This document shows positions 17,607 through 28,315 of a stretch of DNA of 64,000 nt, piece after piece. The notes below the pieces were generated by a model. The model was not told where the DNA came from. It did not search any database and worked only from the letters and a program-made list of their open reading frames with translations. The number at the start of each line of letters is the position of its first letter. The stretch's first letter is position 1. This DNA is from Sunxiuqinia rutila (lineage in GTDB: Bacteria; Bacteroidota; Bacteroidia; Bacteroidales; Prolixibacteraceae), in NCBI RefSeq assembly GCF_050589705.1, contig NZ_JBNGOT010000003.1, positions 62,001-126,000 on the forward strand. Direction: 5' to 3'. The position numbers and the translations under genes are program-made.

Positions 17607-20600
17607 ATGAATCAAAAATTAAAATGGCTTACTAAGTATTTGCTTGCAATAGCAATGCTCTTTATGGGAATTGGTGCCGCACATGCTCAGCAAGTGAGTA
17701 TTAGCGGTAATGTTACCAGCTCTGACGATGGCTATCCCCTTCCCGGAGTGACAGTTATCCAACAGGGTACAACCAATGGAACGGTTACAGATATGGATGG
17801 TAACTACACGATTAATGTACCACAAGGCTCTGTCGTTCTGTTTTCGTTTATCGGTATGGAAACAACCGAAATAACAGCTGACGGATCCAAAACATACAAT
17901 GTTGTATTGAATCCGGAAACAACAGGTCTGGAAGAAGTCGTTGTTACGGCTCTGGGTATTAAAAGAGAACAAAAAACCCTGGGGTACTCGATGCAAGAGC
18001 TAAAAGGTGAAGCGCTGTTGGAATCAAGAGAGGCCAACCTGACCAACGCGCTATCTGGAAAAGTAACCGGCTTACAGGTTATTAAATCCAGCAACGGACC
18101 TGCAGGATCATCAAAAATTGTATTGAGGGGATACAGCTCTTTAACAGGAGACAACCAACCTTTAATTGTTGTTGACGGTGTGCCGATTGACAACTTTACA
18201 GGAGCCTCAAACAACGACTATTGGAACCCTTCAACTGACATGGGTAACGGGCTTGGAGATATTAACCCCGAAGATATTGCCAGCATGTCAGTACTAAAAG
18301 GTGCTTCAGCTGCTGCCCTTTACGGGTCACGTGCCGGTAACGGTGTAATTTTGATTACAACCAAAACCGGTAAAAAACGTGATGGATTGGGCATTACTGT
18401 TTCTTCGTCTGTAGGTTTTGAATCAACATTCATTTCACCAGACATGCAAATGTCTTTTGGACAGGGATCAGACGGTTCGTTTGACAACCGTTCGAACATC
18501 AGCTGGGGACCTGCCATTACAGGGCAATCTGTTGTAAAATGGGATGGAACCAGTGTTCCGATGTACGCCTATGACAATGTGGAGAACTTCTTTGACACAG
18601 GCATCAACCTGAATAATAATGTGTCGTTCCAGCAACAGATTAATAAAACATCGCTTTATACTTCTGTTACCCAAACAAACGACAAGAGTATGATTCCGGG
18701 TGCTAAACTTAACCGGACCAACTTGATGACTCGTTCGATGTCAACTTTCGGGGAGAAAGACAACTGGGTACTGGACACAAAAATTCAGTATGTTCGCTCT
18801 ACTGCCAACAACAGACCGTTATCCGGGAACAACTCATCAAACAGCTTCAGAACCATGTATCTGCTTCCAGTTTCTATGGACATCAGAGACTTTGAAAATG
18901 CAAGTGATGAACTGGGCAATATGATCTGGTACGGTGGTGGAAATGCTGTTAATCCATACTGGGGTGAAAAAAACAACCTGAACGAAGATACTCGTGACCG
19001 GTTTATTTTCCACGGATCATTAAAATACAAGTTCACCGACTGGCTTAGTATGGAGATGAAAGGTGGAGCTGACATGTACACCAACAACACGGAAACGAAA
19101 CTATACAGCGGAAGCCCGTTAAGTGCAACCGGACGTTATAGCTTGGGAAAATCCACACACACTGAAACCAACTATTCAACTTTGGTGACAGCACAACAAG
19201 ACAATGTTTTTGGCAAAATTGGTGGTATGGTAACCTTGGGTGGTAACCTGATGGAACAAAGATCATCCGGCATTTCTGGAAGCTCAGGCGAATTGGAAGT
19301 TCCTAACCTTTTTGCGCTGAACAACGGAAAAGACAAGCCGACTGTAAGAGAATCATTCTCTCACAAGAAAATTAACTCTCTTTATGGATTGTTGCAAGTA
19401 AACTACGATGGCTACCTGTTCCTGGAAGGAACATTCAGAAATGACTGGTCATCTTCGTTACACCCCGACAACCGCTCCTTCTTCTACCCTTCAGTAAACG
19501 CCTCATGGGTTATTACTGATATGGTTAACAAAACAGGCGGTTCCTTGCCATCATGGTTAACATTCTCGAAAGTGAGAGCTTCTTATGCTGAAGTTGGTAA
19601 CGACCTTCCTCCTTACCAATTGTATAACACCTATTGGATTGATAAAGATCCGAATGGCAATACAACAGCAGGTGTAGGAAATACATTATACGATCCAAGC
19701 GTACGAAGCGAGTTGATCAAATCATACGAGGTGGGTATTGACGGACGCTTTTTCAATAACCGCTTAGGTTTCGACTTTGCCTGGTATCAATCAAATGCTA
19801 CTCGCCAGTTGATCAACTTACCCATGGACCCACAAAGTGGTTATTCAAGCAAAAAGATCAATGCTGGTGATATTCAAAATACCGGGGTTGAATTGATGGT
19901 GAACGGTCGCATTATTGACAATGCCAATGATGGACTTAACTGGGATATCCAGTTGAACTATTCCTTCAACAAAAACACGATTGAAGACCTGTATGACGAC
20001 ATTCAAATCTACGACCTGGGAGGTTTTGACAACTTGAAAATCCTGGCTCAGGTAGGCGGAGAATATGGTGAGATTCACGGAACCAGATTCCTGCGTGTGG
20101 AAGATGTTAACAGCCCTCATTTCGGCAAACTTTTACTAACCGAAGACGGACTTCCTCAAGGAACAACTGAATCAGAAAAAATCGGTAGCCAACAGCCTGA
20201 CGCTTTGGTAGGATTAACAAACACGTTCTCTTACAAAGGCTTTTCTTTGAGCTTCCTGATTGATGGTCGCTTTGGCGGAGAGATGTTCTCAACAACCAAC
20301 CAATCGATGCAAGCGGCAGGTACTGCAGAAGTTACTGCTCCAGGTGGATCAAGAGAAGACATGGTTCTGGACGGAGTTATTGCCAGCGGCGACGGATTTG
20401 TTGCCAATGACAAAAGCATTACTGCACAACAGTACTGGACAACTGTTACCAGCACAACAGGAAACTTGGGAATTGGCGAAGCAAACATTTATGATGCAAC
20501 TAACATCAGATTGCGTACCCTGCAGTTGAACTACTCACTGCCTAAGTCATTGCTGTCAAAAACAGTTTTCCAACGTGCAAGCGTAGGATTCTCTTGCAAC

Positions 20601-20741
20601 AACGTATTGATGATCAAAAGTCACATGAATGGAGTTGACCCTGAATCAACTTTTGCAACAGGAACAAACGCAGTAGGTTTTGAAAATACTGCACCTCCTA
20701 CATCAAGAAACTTTTTATTCAATATCACCTTGGGATTTTAA
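17607..20741 (+). CDS. SusC/RagA TonB-dependent transporter, pair 1
   Basis: This 1044-residue protein has a signal peptide cut after AHA (about residue 27), then directly a carboxypeptidase-regulatory-like domain (GNVTSSDDGYPLPGVTVIQQG). A plug follows with VLRGYSSLTGDNQPLIVVDG and LYGSRAGNGVILITTKTG, and a barrel ending in FNITLGF. There is no STN domain, so it does not signal to a FecR protein; regulation is by the upstream ROK repressor instead. It is clearly paralogous to the SusC at 23491, with N-termini MNQKLKWLTKYLL and MNQKMKWLKKYLL. It imports an unknown substrate together with the SusD encoded 11 bases downstream. Confidence 0.94.
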   Translation: MNQKLKWLTKYLLAIAMLFMGIGAAHAQQVSISGNVTSSDDGYPLPGVTVIQQGTTNGTVTDMDGNYTINVPQGSVVLFSFIGMETTEITADGSKTYNVVLNPETTGLEEVVVTALGIKREQKTLGYSMQELKGEALLESREANLTNALSGKVTGLQVIKSSNGPAGSSKIVLRGYSSLTGDNQPLIVVDGVPIDNFTGASNNDYWNPSTDMGNGLGDINPEDIASMSVLKGASAAALYGSRAGNGVILITTKTGKKRDGLGITVSSSVGFESTFISPDMQMSFGQGSDGSFDNRSNISWGPAITGQSVVKWDGTSVPMYAYDNVENFFDTGINLNNNVSFQQQINKTSLYTSVTQTNDKSMIPGAKLNRTNLMTRSMSTFGEKDNWVLDTKIQYVRSTANNRPLSGNNSSNSFRTMYLLPVSMDIRDFENASDELGNMIWYGGGNAVNPYWGEKNNLNEDTRDRFIFHGSLKYKFTDWLSMEMKGGADMYTNNTETKLYSGSPLSATGRYSLGKSTHTETNYSTLVTAQQDNVFGKIGGMVTLGGNLMEQRSSGISGSSGELEVPNLFALNNGKDKPTVRESFSHKKINSLYGLLQVNYDGYLFLEGTFRNDWSSSLHPDNRSFFYPSVNASWVITDMVNKTGGSLPSWLTFSKVRASYAEVGNDLPPYQLYNTYWIDKDPNGNTTAGVGNTLYDPSVRSELIKSYEVGIDGRFFNNRLGFDFAWYQSNATRQLINLPMDPQSGYSSKKINAGDIQNTGVELMVNGRIIDNANDGLNWDIQLNYSFNKNTIEDLYDDIQIYDLGGFDNLKILAQVGGEYGEIHGTRFLRVEDVNSPHFGKLLLTEDGLPQGTTESEKIGSQQPDALVGLTNTFSYKGFSLSFLIDGRFGGEMFSTTNQSMQAAGTAEVTAPGGSREDMVLDGVIASGDGFVANDKSITAQQYWTTVTSTTGNLGIGEANIYDATNIRLRTLQLNYSLPKSLLSKTVFQRASVGFSCNNVLMIKSHMNGVDPESTFATGTNAVGFENTAPPTSRNFLFNITLGF

Positions 20742-20752
20742 AATAAGATAAA

Positions 20753-22666
20753 ATGAAAGCATTAAAAAAACTTTTCACTTTAGCACTTGGCAGCACGTTA
20801 CTTTTCTCTTGCTCCGACTTTGACGAGGTAAACATTGACCCCAAAGCAGCAAGTGCCGATCAAGTTCAAGTTGAATACATCATAAATAACTCCATCATTG
20901 GAGCACAGCAAAACCCACACGTAGCCGAAAGAGCTTTCGTACTCTATTGGAAAACGGCATCAAGACAACACCGTGTAAACGGGGCTTTGGCACTTGGTTC
21001 ATACAGCGACGGCTGGAGTAACGATTACTACAACTCGCTATCTGGCTGGTTAAAATCATCTAGTCTGGCCATTACAACAGCTCAAGAAAAAATTGCAGCA
21101 GGCTCAGCATTGCCTTATACTGAAAACCTAATGCATATTGCCCGGATTTGGCGGGTTTACCTGATGAGTGAATTTGCAGACAATTTCGGTCCGATGCCAA
21201 TTGATGCCTTCAGTGGAGAGAACCCTGAATTTGCCAGCCTACAGGATGTATATTACCACATGCTGGCCGAACTGGCCGATGCTACCGCTAATATCAATAC
21301 GGAAGTGGTCCTGCCCGAGTCAATTACTAAATACGACCAGGCTTACGGATTTAACTACAGCCAATGGATTAAATACGGTAACTCCATGAGACTTCGTCTG
21401 GCCATGCGTTTGTCTGAAGTTGATCCGGTAAAAGCACAAGCAGAGTTTGAAGCAGCCGCAGCTCAACAGTTGATTCTGGAAGCTGATGACAACTTCAAAA
21501 TTGCTGAAAAACCGGGTTGGGATAACCTGACCGGAGTAATGAGTAGAGAATGGAACAGCCAACTTTTGTCTGCAACGCTTAATAACCTTTACATTGGCTT
21601 AGGTGGAATTGATTCAGAAGAAGTTCTTCCTGTAGAAATGCACAGCCAAATTAAGCCTGCTGACTACATGGGACAAAGATTTACTGATCATCTGACTACC
21701 ATGACCAATGACCCATCTGCCGGATACTGGTTTGATGGTCTTCACAAAGTTATGGATCCTCGTGCTTACAAAGCTTTCAGCATTCCTGGAGATACGTTGA
21801 ATTTGAATTCAAATTTCAGTTTCTATCCTTCATGGACCAATGACGCTAGAACCGTTGTCCGCAATTTGGTGGATGATAACGATGAAGTTGTAAAAGAAAT
21901 TGATGCAACCTTTACCTGGAACGCTGCGCCTCTTGGTGCCTGGGGTAAAAAATCAGCCAAAAACCAGGTTTCATTCTTCTCAGGAACGAACCCTCGTCTG
22001 AGCCAGGAGTTCAGAGGCAGCGAATCAGAGCGTATCTTCTTTGCGAACTGGGAAACTTACTTCCTGATCGCTGAAGCAGCTGTCAGAGGCTGGAATACAC
22101 CTATTGATGCTAAAGCAGCCTACGAAAATGGTGTTAAAGCAAGTTTTGCTTACTGGGAATTATCAGCTTTTGCTGATGACTACCTGGCTTCTGAAGCCTA
22201 CAACCGCGTTGGAACTTCAGTAAGCTTTGATCACACTACTGAACCAACCGGAGGTTTTACCATGAACTTTGTTGATGGTTATACCAATGAAGCGGGCACT
22301 GTAACTTTTGACTATCCGAACAACACGATTTACGAAAACGGACAAGTTAAAAATGATGCACTGACTAAAATTATCACGCAAAAATACCTTGCTCAATTGC
22401 CTTGGTTGCCTTTGGAAGCATGGAATGATCACCGTCGTTTAGGGCTGCCATTCTTCGAGAATCCTGCAGTTGACCTGCCAATAACAGATCTTCCTGAACT
22501 TAGCTCGTCAAATTACATTACAAACAGCGTTAAGTTCTTCCCTCAACGCTTGAAATACCCTTCAAGCCTGGTAAACAGCAACGCGGATGGCTACCAGCAA
22601 GCAGTTGGTTTCCTTGGTGGAGCTGATGCTGTATTGACACCGCTGTGGTGGGCTAAAAAGCAATAA
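20753..22666 (+). CDS. SusD-like outer-membrane lipoprotein, pair 1
   Basis: This 637-residue protein has a lipoprotein signal with Cys20 (LLFSC). The mature start DFDEVNIDPKAAS and the C-terminal ERIFFANWETYFLIAEAAVRG and FFPQRLKYPSS blocks are typical of the SusD-like_2 branch, distinct from the SusD at 6198. It acts as the binding lid of the transporter encoded upstream. It is about 70 residues longer than its paralogue at 26630. A strong terminator follows 21 bases after the stop. Confidence 0.92.
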   Translation: MKALKKLFTLALGSTLLFSCSDFDEVNIDPKAASADQVQVEYIINNSIIGAQQNPHVAERAFVLYWKTASRQHRVNGALALGSYSDGWSNDYYNSLSGWLKSSSLAITTAQEKIAAGSALPYTENLMHIARIWRVYLMSEFADNFGPMPIDAFSGENPEFASLQDVYYHMLAELADATANINTEVVLPESITKYDQAYGFNYSQWIKYGNSMRLRLAMRLSEVDPVKAQAEFEAAAAQQLILEADDNFKIAEKPGWDNLTGVMSREWNSQLLSATLNNLYIGLGGIDSEEVLPVEMHSQIKPADYMGQRFTDHLTTMTNDPSAGYWFDGLHKVMDPRAYKAFSIPGDTLNLNSNFSFYPSWTNDARTVVRNLVDDNDEVVKEIDATFTWNAAPLGAWGKKSAKNQVSFFSGTNPRLSQEFRGSESERIFFANWETYFLIAEAAVRGWNTPIDAKAAYENGVKASFAYWELSAFADDYLASEAYNRVGTSVSFDHTTEPTGGFTMNFVDGYTNEAGTVTFDYPNNTIYENGQVKNDALTKIITQKYLAQLPWLPLEAWNDHRRLGLPFFENPAVDLPITDLPELSSSNYITNSVKFFPQRLKYPSSLVNSNADGYQQAVGFLGGADAVLTPLWWAKKQ

Positions 22667-22687
22667 CACTACTACTCGCTAATTGAT

Positions 22688-22726
22688 AAAGGCCGTCTCA
22701 TCATCGTTTTGAGACGGCCTTTTTTT
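22688..22726 (+). terminator. Intrinsic terminator after SusC/SusD pair 1
   Basis: A 13-bp perfect stem, AAAGGCCGTCTCA with TGAGACGGCCTTT, and a 9-base loop run into a T tract. It separates the two paralogous transporter units. Confidence 0.93.
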
Positions 22727-22826
22727 AGCTAAAAACACTCCCTCACGCACCAAACAAAACCACATATTTAATTCAGTATCATTACGATACAAAACAACAA
22801 CGAGATTGACCAGTCCTGATATTTCT

Positions 22827-22874
22827 GTTAAAAAATGTTTAATTTTAAATTTCTTTTTTCTAATTTAGTTCTGT
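22827..22874 (+). promoter_or_regulatory. Conserved promoter block of the second unit (copy 2)
   Basis: This is the counterpart of 16211-16257 at the same distance (65 bases) from a start codon. It contains CTAATTTAG in place of CTAGTTTCG. Its conservation while the downstream ROK frame has decayed suggests that it still drives the second SusC/SusD pair. Confidence 0.55.
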
Positions 22875-22939
22875 TTATAATTTCAGTTACACTTGTTCTT
22901 TGGAAGATATTTTAAGAACTCACAACTAACTGGCAGAAC

Positions 22940-23311
22940 ATGGCTTTAAACAAAAAAAATGACACAAAACGATTAGCCATAAGAAAAACGAAGCACTATG
23001 GCCTTTGGAAGCAGTTAAATCATTTTCTTTTTAAGAAGACTGATCAAAATCACTATGCCACAGCTTTTTACACAAACCACAACCTACCACAACTAACCAA
23101 CTACCTACTCCCCACCCCCACTCTGCAAAAAACACAACACCTAAGTATTCGCACTAAAAGCAACGTAAACCAGCCCACCATGCACTGCCCAGGCAACACA
23201 AAGCAAACGCAGGTGCATCTTACTCTCACGCGACCTTTCCCCCAGAAGGTAATAACTCAATCTGCCACAAATCTTGACAGATTAGCCTTATCCCCTATAA
23301 ATCAGAACTAA
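22940..23311 (+). pseudogene. N-terminal remnant of a second ROK repressor
   Basis: The 123-codon frame aligns without gaps to residues 1-57 of the ROK repressor at 16322, with 17 identities including AIR (13-15), Tyr20, Leu22, Gln25 and LP at 49-50. That covers only the DNA-binding helices. Beyond that it is a Pro/Thr/Gln-rich tail translated from an A/C-rich, G-poor stretch, and the ROK sensor domain with its zinc site is absent. The shared upstream block and equal spacing support common origin. It may be a dead gene, or a leader whose DNA still carries the promoter for the SusC that follows 179 bases later. Confidence 0.65.
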
Positions 23312-23490
23312 AACAGCGATCAGGCAGCGTTAAAATAAATACTGCAAGACAGAGTCCTTCAGGCTCGCTATTCCAAGTGCAAAGATCTTCCTAAAGGTAC
23401 ACGGGATTTACCACCCGGCCTCCCTTCCAACCAACAACCAACTAACAGACCCATAGAATTTGGAATTATTAACCATCTAAAATTTGCTTT

Positions 23491-26400
23491 ATGAATCAAA
23501 AAATGAAATGGTTGAAAAAGTATTTGTTAGTTATAACATTATTCTTTGCAGGTACCAGTTTCCTGGCAGCTCAAGTCGCTACCCTGTCCGGTACGGTTAC
23601 CAGCTCAGAAGACGGAACTCCACTCCCCGGAGTTTCAGTACTCATTGAAGGAACAAATAGTGGCACCATAACCAATGCCGATGGAGTATACACTCTTGAT
23701 GTTCCCGTCGAATCGGTTGTCCTCTTTTCCTTTTTAGGAATGCAAACACATCGGACAACCGTCATGCAAACAATGACCTACAACGTTGTTTTGGAACCCA
23801 CCACCAAAGGGTTAGAAGAAGTTGTGGTTACCGCTTTGGGTATCTCCCGCGAGAAAAAATCATTGGGATATGCTGTTACCGAGGTCGGAAGCGACGAAAT
23901 GTCCACAGCCAAAGAAACCAACCCCATCAATTCATTATCCGGACGGGTAGCGGGTGTTACCATCACCCAAGGCTCTTTTGGACCGGGAAGTAGTTCACGG
24001 GTAATCATCCGCGGAAACAACTCACTTACCGGTAACAACCAGCCGCTCTATGTAGTTGATGGTATCCCGATGGACAACAGCGGTTTCGGATCTGCCTCCG
24101 AAAATAATCCAGGTGAGTACTCCAAAACCGACTATGGATCAGGTATTGCTGACGTTAACCCGGACGACATCGCATCCATCTCCATTCTGAAAGGCCCCAA
24201 TGCTGCGGCCTTGTATGGATCACGGGCTGCGAACGGGGTAATCATGATAACCACCAAAAAGGGATCTGCCCAGAAAGGTGTAGGTGTGGCATTTAGCTCC
24301 AATACCACCTTCGAAAGACCAATGCTCCTCCCCGATTACCAAAATCAATACGGACAGGGAACACAAGGCTATATCCCTTCCACAGTGGCTGACTTAAAAA
24401 CCGCTGGTGGTTCCTGGGGCCCCATGTTAGATGGAACAAGTCAGCTCTATTACACCGGAGAAAATCGTCCCTACCTGGGGTACCCCGATAATGTCAAAGA
24501 CTTTTTTGACACAGGGTCGACCTATATCAATACCTTGGCACTAACGGCTGGGAATACTGACCTGAATATCCGTTTTTCATATACGAATTCCCAGATCAAC
24601 TCAATGATTCCAAATTCGAGACTTGAACGGAACAATTTCAATTTGAGAGGGTTTGCCAAGTTATCCGACAAGCTGTCGATTGATGCCAAAGCAACATACT
24701 TCAAGCAATATGGCAAGAACAGACCCACACTGGGTACCGAGGGAATTATGAGCACGCTGTACAATATTCCGCGAAATGTTGATATTAATGATTATAAGAA
24801 CTATCAGGATCCTGTGACGCTGAGTTCCGTTTCAGCCACCTCACTCAATGCCAACCCTTATTGGACCGTTTTCCACGACATACGGAAAGACTGGAAAGAC
24901 CGGTTCCAGGGATTTGCCAAGATTCAGTACGACTTTACCGATTGGCTTTCAGCCTATATCCGCACCGGTACTGACTTTACCACAATGAACATCGAAAGCG
25001 TCACCCAATTCGGCCATTGGTACGAAGCCACCGGAGCCTTCTCGTACAGCGAAACGCAAATTCAGGAAACCAACTCCGACTTTTTGCTAATGCTGAAAAG
25101 AGATCTGACTGAAACCATTAATCTGAATGCCAGTTTTGGTGGTAACTACATGCACCAAACCTATCGGGGACACAGTGTTTCCGGAGAAAAGTTCAGGATC
25201 CCTGACGGCCCTCCAATTTCCAGCGCCAGTGTTATCACTCCGGGCTTTACTCCTTTGCAGAAAAAGCAAATCAGTTCCCTTTATGGAACAATTAGCCTGG
25301 CCTACGATCGTTGGTTCTACCTTGACTTGTCAGCGCGTAACGACTGGTCATCCACACTTCCAAGCCACAACTGGTCCTATTTTTACCCATCAGTCAGTGC
25401 ATCCATCTTGTTTAATGACCTGCTGAAATTAGAAGATTCGGTGATGAACTACTCTAAAGTTCGCGCCAGCTGGGCACAAGTTGGTAACGACACCAGTCCT
25501 TACCAGCTTTATGATACCTATTCATTGGCCAGCATTAGCAGTTCTTACCTCGGACGCACAACCATGTCGCGCAACTCAACCAAGTTCAATCCCGAACTGC
25601 TTCCCGAGGAGGTTAACTCCTTTGAAGTGGGTGGCGAGTTCCGTTTCCTGGATAGCCGACTGTTTGCCGATCTTTCCTACTACAAAATTCTTTCAAAAGA
25701 CCTGATTATGAATGTCCCAATTTCACAATCAACTGGCTACAGCGCTATGAAAGACAATGTAGGCGAAATTGAGAACAAAGGTTTTGAAGTAATGCTTGGT
25801 GGAACGCCGGTAAAAACAATGGATCTTACCTGGGATGTTTCGGTCAACTTTTCAAAAAACAAAAACAAACTGAATGAGCTGATCGAAGGAACAGACGATT
25901 TTACCTTCTCAACAACAAACTCAGGCATTGTCCTGGTTAAAGCAACAGTTGGAGGTGGGTTTGGTGATATCTACGGAAAAACCTGGGAAACCAATGAAAA
26001 CGGAGACGTTGTGCTTACAGCCGATGGCAAACCACAAGCCAGCAGCGAATACTCCAAGTTAGGAAACTACCAACCCGACTGGACTGGCGGACTTACCAAT
26101 ACCCTCACCTACCGGAATCTGCGCTTCAGCTTCCTGATTGACGGTCGTTTTGGTGGCGAAGTGTATGCCGGTACCGATGCTGCCATGGATGGATCAGGAA
26201 CCAGCAAACGCTCCTTACAATACCGCGAATCAGGCATCGTTGTTGACGGAGTAATTAATACAGGTACAACTGAAGCTCCTTCCTGGCAGCAGAATTCTCA
26301 AAGCATTTCTGCACAGGATTATTGGGGAAATATAAACGACATCACTTCTGAATACATCTACGATCAAACTAATATTCGCTTGCGAGAAGTTTCACTGGTA

Positions 26401-26610
26401 TGGAACCTGCCCTCCGCCTGGCTGACCGATACATTCGTTCAGAAAGCATCCATTGGCGTTGTTGGCCGCAACTTGTTTTTCATTCACAAGAAGGTGGACA
26501 ACTTTGACCCGGAGTCAAGCTACAGTACTTCATCTTACTCACAAGGGCTGGTTTACTATCCACTACCAACAGCCCGGAGTGTTGGTTTCAACCTAAATTT
26601 AAATTTCTAA
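23491..26610 (+). CDS. SusC/RagA TonB-dependent transporter, pair 2
   Basis: This 1039-residue paralogue of the SusC at 17607 has the same layout: signal peptide (cut near LAAQ, residue 27), carboxypeptidase-regulatory-like domain (GTVTSSEDGTPLPGVSVLIEG), plug (IRGNNSLTGNNQPLYVVDG; ALYGSRAANGVIMITTKKG) and barrel ending in FNLNLNF. It has no STN domain. The first 200 residues are about half identical to pair 1 by eye, so the duplication is old enough for the substrates to differ. It is encoded 10 bases before its SusD partner. Confidence 0.94.
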   Translation: MNQKMKWLKKYLLVITLFFAGTSFLAAQVATLSGTVTSSEDGTPLPGVSVLIEGTNSGTITNADGVYTLDVPVESVVLFSFLGMQTHRTTVMQTMTYNVVLEPTTKGLEEVVVTALGISREKKSLGYAVTEVGSDEMSTAKETNPINSLSGRVAGVTITQGSFGPGSSSRVIIRGNNSLTGNNQPLYVVDGIPMDNSGFGSASENNPGEYSKTDYGSGIADVNPDDIASISILKGPNAAALYGSRAANGVIMITTKKGSAQKGVGVAFSSNTTFERPMLLPDYQNQYGQGTQGYIPSTVADLKTAGGSWGPMLDGTSQLYYTGENRPYLGYPDNVKDFFDTGSTYINTLALTAGNTDLNIRFSYTNSQINSMIPNSRLERNNFNLRGFAKLSDKLSIDAKATYFKQYGKNRPTLGTEGIMSTLYNIPRNVDINDYKNYQDPVTLSSVSATSLNANPYWTVFHDIRKDWKDRFQGFAKIQYDFTDWLSAYIRTGTDFTTMNIESVTQFGHWYEATGAFSYSETQIQETNSDFLLMLKRDLTETINLNASFGGNYMHQTYRGHSVSGEKFRIPDGPPISSASVITPGFTPLQKKQISSLYGTISLAYDRWFYLDLSARNDWSSTLPSHNWSYFYPSVSASILFNDLLKLEDSVMNYSKVRASWAQVGNDTSPYQLYDTYSLASISSSYLGRTTMSRNSTKFNPELLPEEVNSFEVGGEFRFLDSRLFADLSYYKILSKDLIMNVPISQSTGYSAMKDNVGEIENKGFEVMLGGTPVKTMDLTWDVSVNFSKNKNKLNELIEGTDDFTFSTTNSGIVLVKATVGGGFGDIYGKTWETNENGDVVLTADGKPQASSEYSKLGNYQPDWTGGLTNTLTYRNLRFSFLIDGRFGGEVYAGTDAAMDGSGTSKRSLQYRESGIVVDGVINTGTTEAPSWQQNSQSISAQDYWGNINDITSEYIYDQTNIRLREVSLVWNLPSAWLTDTFVQKASIGVVGRNLFFIHKKVDNFDPESSYSTSSYSQGLVYYPLPTARSVGFNLNLNF

Positions 26611-26629
26611 AGCTTTAAAAATGACGATT

Positions 26630-28315
26630 ATGAAATTAACAAGATATCTTATAGCAATAATTGCCGTTTTCGGGTTGACTCAATGTACTTCAGATTTTGA
26701 GGAAATAAATAAAGACCCCAACGCAATTCTTGGCGATCAAATATCAGCCAAATACTTCATCACCGGAACGCAAGTGCAACTATTTGCACCCAACCGGTTC
26801 CCTTACTGGCGCGCCCAGTTAATTCATGCCGACCGCTATGCCGGTATGTTCTGCTTCGGGTTTAGTGGGTCCTGGTGGTCCGACGAACTCGGATATACCT
26901 ACAATTCAGGGTATACCGATGCCGCCTGGGATTATTTTGAAGGATACAATAGTACCATTAACACCTACCTGCAACTCACTGAGCCAGGTGGTGACCTGGA
27001 AAATCCGCTAACATACGCCACTGCTCTGATTATGAAAAGTATGTTTTACCAAAAATTTACAGATACCTTCGGGCAAGTTCCGTATTCTGAGAGTGGCAAC
27101 CTGGAAATTCTGCAACCCAAGTTCGACGCCCAGGCCGACATCTACCAAGGCATTATCAATGACCTTACGGAAGCCATGAACCTGATTGGCAGCGAAAGCA
27201 GCACCGGGGTTGGAACGGAAGATTTGGGTGAAAACGACCTGTTTTATGGAGGTAACCTGCAACAGTGGAAAAAACTAGCCAACACACTCAAACTAAAGGT
27301 TGCCTTGCGCGCACTTGGTGCCAGTGGAGCCACTTTTGCAGAACAGGCCATCAATGAAGCAATGGCGCAACCTTTGCTTAGCGACGAAACAGACAATTGC
27401 CTGCTTCCGAAAGATGCCCTAATTGACCAATGGAACAGCTCTTGCTATGGCGATGTGTGGTATAACTTTGGCGTAGGTTCTGACTGGACTGTAAGTAACC
27501 TGGTTATTAATTACCTTCAAAAGAACGGGGACCCTCGCCTCTCCAAATATGCTCAACCCGCTGTTGGCGGAAGCGAAATTACGATTCCCAAACCCGAAAG
27601 CGACTCGAATGAATTGTATGCCAAACGCAAAAATTTCATCCTGGCAGCACTTACCGACGCTGGCGCTGAGTTTACAGAAACTACCAATGCGCAAGGCGAA
27701 TCGGTCATTTCAATGGCTGAGAACACCTACTATGTAGGACAACCAGTCCGCATGGGGTCCAGAATGCCTTCCTACGCACGCTATGAATTTTTCAGTAAGC
27801 CCGCGCAGTATATTATTCAGGCAAAAAACGAAGGAGCCGACATCGCTCCTGAAATAGTACTGACCACTGCGGAATCATACCTTATGCAAGCACACGCTGT
27901 TCTTCTCGGCTATGGCAGCGGAACGGCCAACACGCTGTATCGCGAAGGACTACGACACGCTCTCTTGCTTTGGGATGTGGAAGAAGCCGACGTTGAAGAC
28001 TTCCTGGCCAGCTCACCAATGGCCAATCTTGATGGAGCTAATGATATGGAAAAAGTAGTCGTCCAACGCTGGCTGGCCAACTACACCGAAGGTTTTGAAG
28101 CCTGGTCCATTGTTCGAAAAAATGGCTACCCGGCATCTCTAGCCGAGGGAGTCAGTGACTTTGATATCTTTGGTCCGGGTAACTTGAATGGAGCTTATCC
28201 ACAACGCATGCGTTATGGCTCAAGCCCATACAGCACCAACAACGACAACCTGCAGCAAGCTTTAAGCTCGCAAGGGCAGGATATTCAGGCAACTAAATTG
28301 TGGTGGGCTAAATAA
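26630..28315 (+). CDS. SusD-like outer-membrane lipoprotein, pair 2
   Basis: About 561 residues from the ATG at 26630, preferred over the in-frame ATG at 26621 because it opens the lipoprotein signal directly (Cys19 in FGLTQC). DFEEINKDPNAI after the anchor and VVQRWLANYTEGFEAWSIVRKNGYP near the end are SusD-like_2 features. It is the partner of the SusC just upstream and paralogous to the protein at 20753, but shorter. It ends with WWAK, as pair 1 ends with WWAKKQ. A terminator follows. Confidence 0.92.
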   Translation: MKLTRYLIAIIAVFGLTQCTSDFEEINKDPNAILGDQISAKYFITGTQVQLFAPNRFPYWRAQLIHADRYAGMFCFGFSGSWWSDELGYTYNSGYTDAAWDYFEGYNSTINTYLQLTEPGGDLENPLTYATALIMKSMFYQKFTDTFGQVPYSESGNLEILQPKFDAQADIYQGIINDLTEAMNLIGSESSTGVGTEDLGENDLFYGGNLQQWKKLANTLKLKVALRALGASGATFAEQAINEAMAQPLLSDETDNCLLPKDALIDQWNSSCYGDVWYNFGVGSDWTVSNLVINYLQKNGDPRLSKYAQPAVGGSEITIPKPESDSNELYAKRKNFILAALTDAGAEFTETTNAQGESVISMAENTYYVGQPVRMGSRMPSYARYEFFSKPAQYIIQAKNEGADIAPEIVLTTAESYLMQAHAVLLGYGSGTANTLYREGLRHALLLWDVEEADVEDFLASSPMANLDGANDMEKVVVQRWLANYTEGFEAWSIVRKNGYPASLAEGVSDFDIFGPGNLNGAYPQRMRYGSSPYSTNNDNLQQALSSQGQDIQATKLWWAK

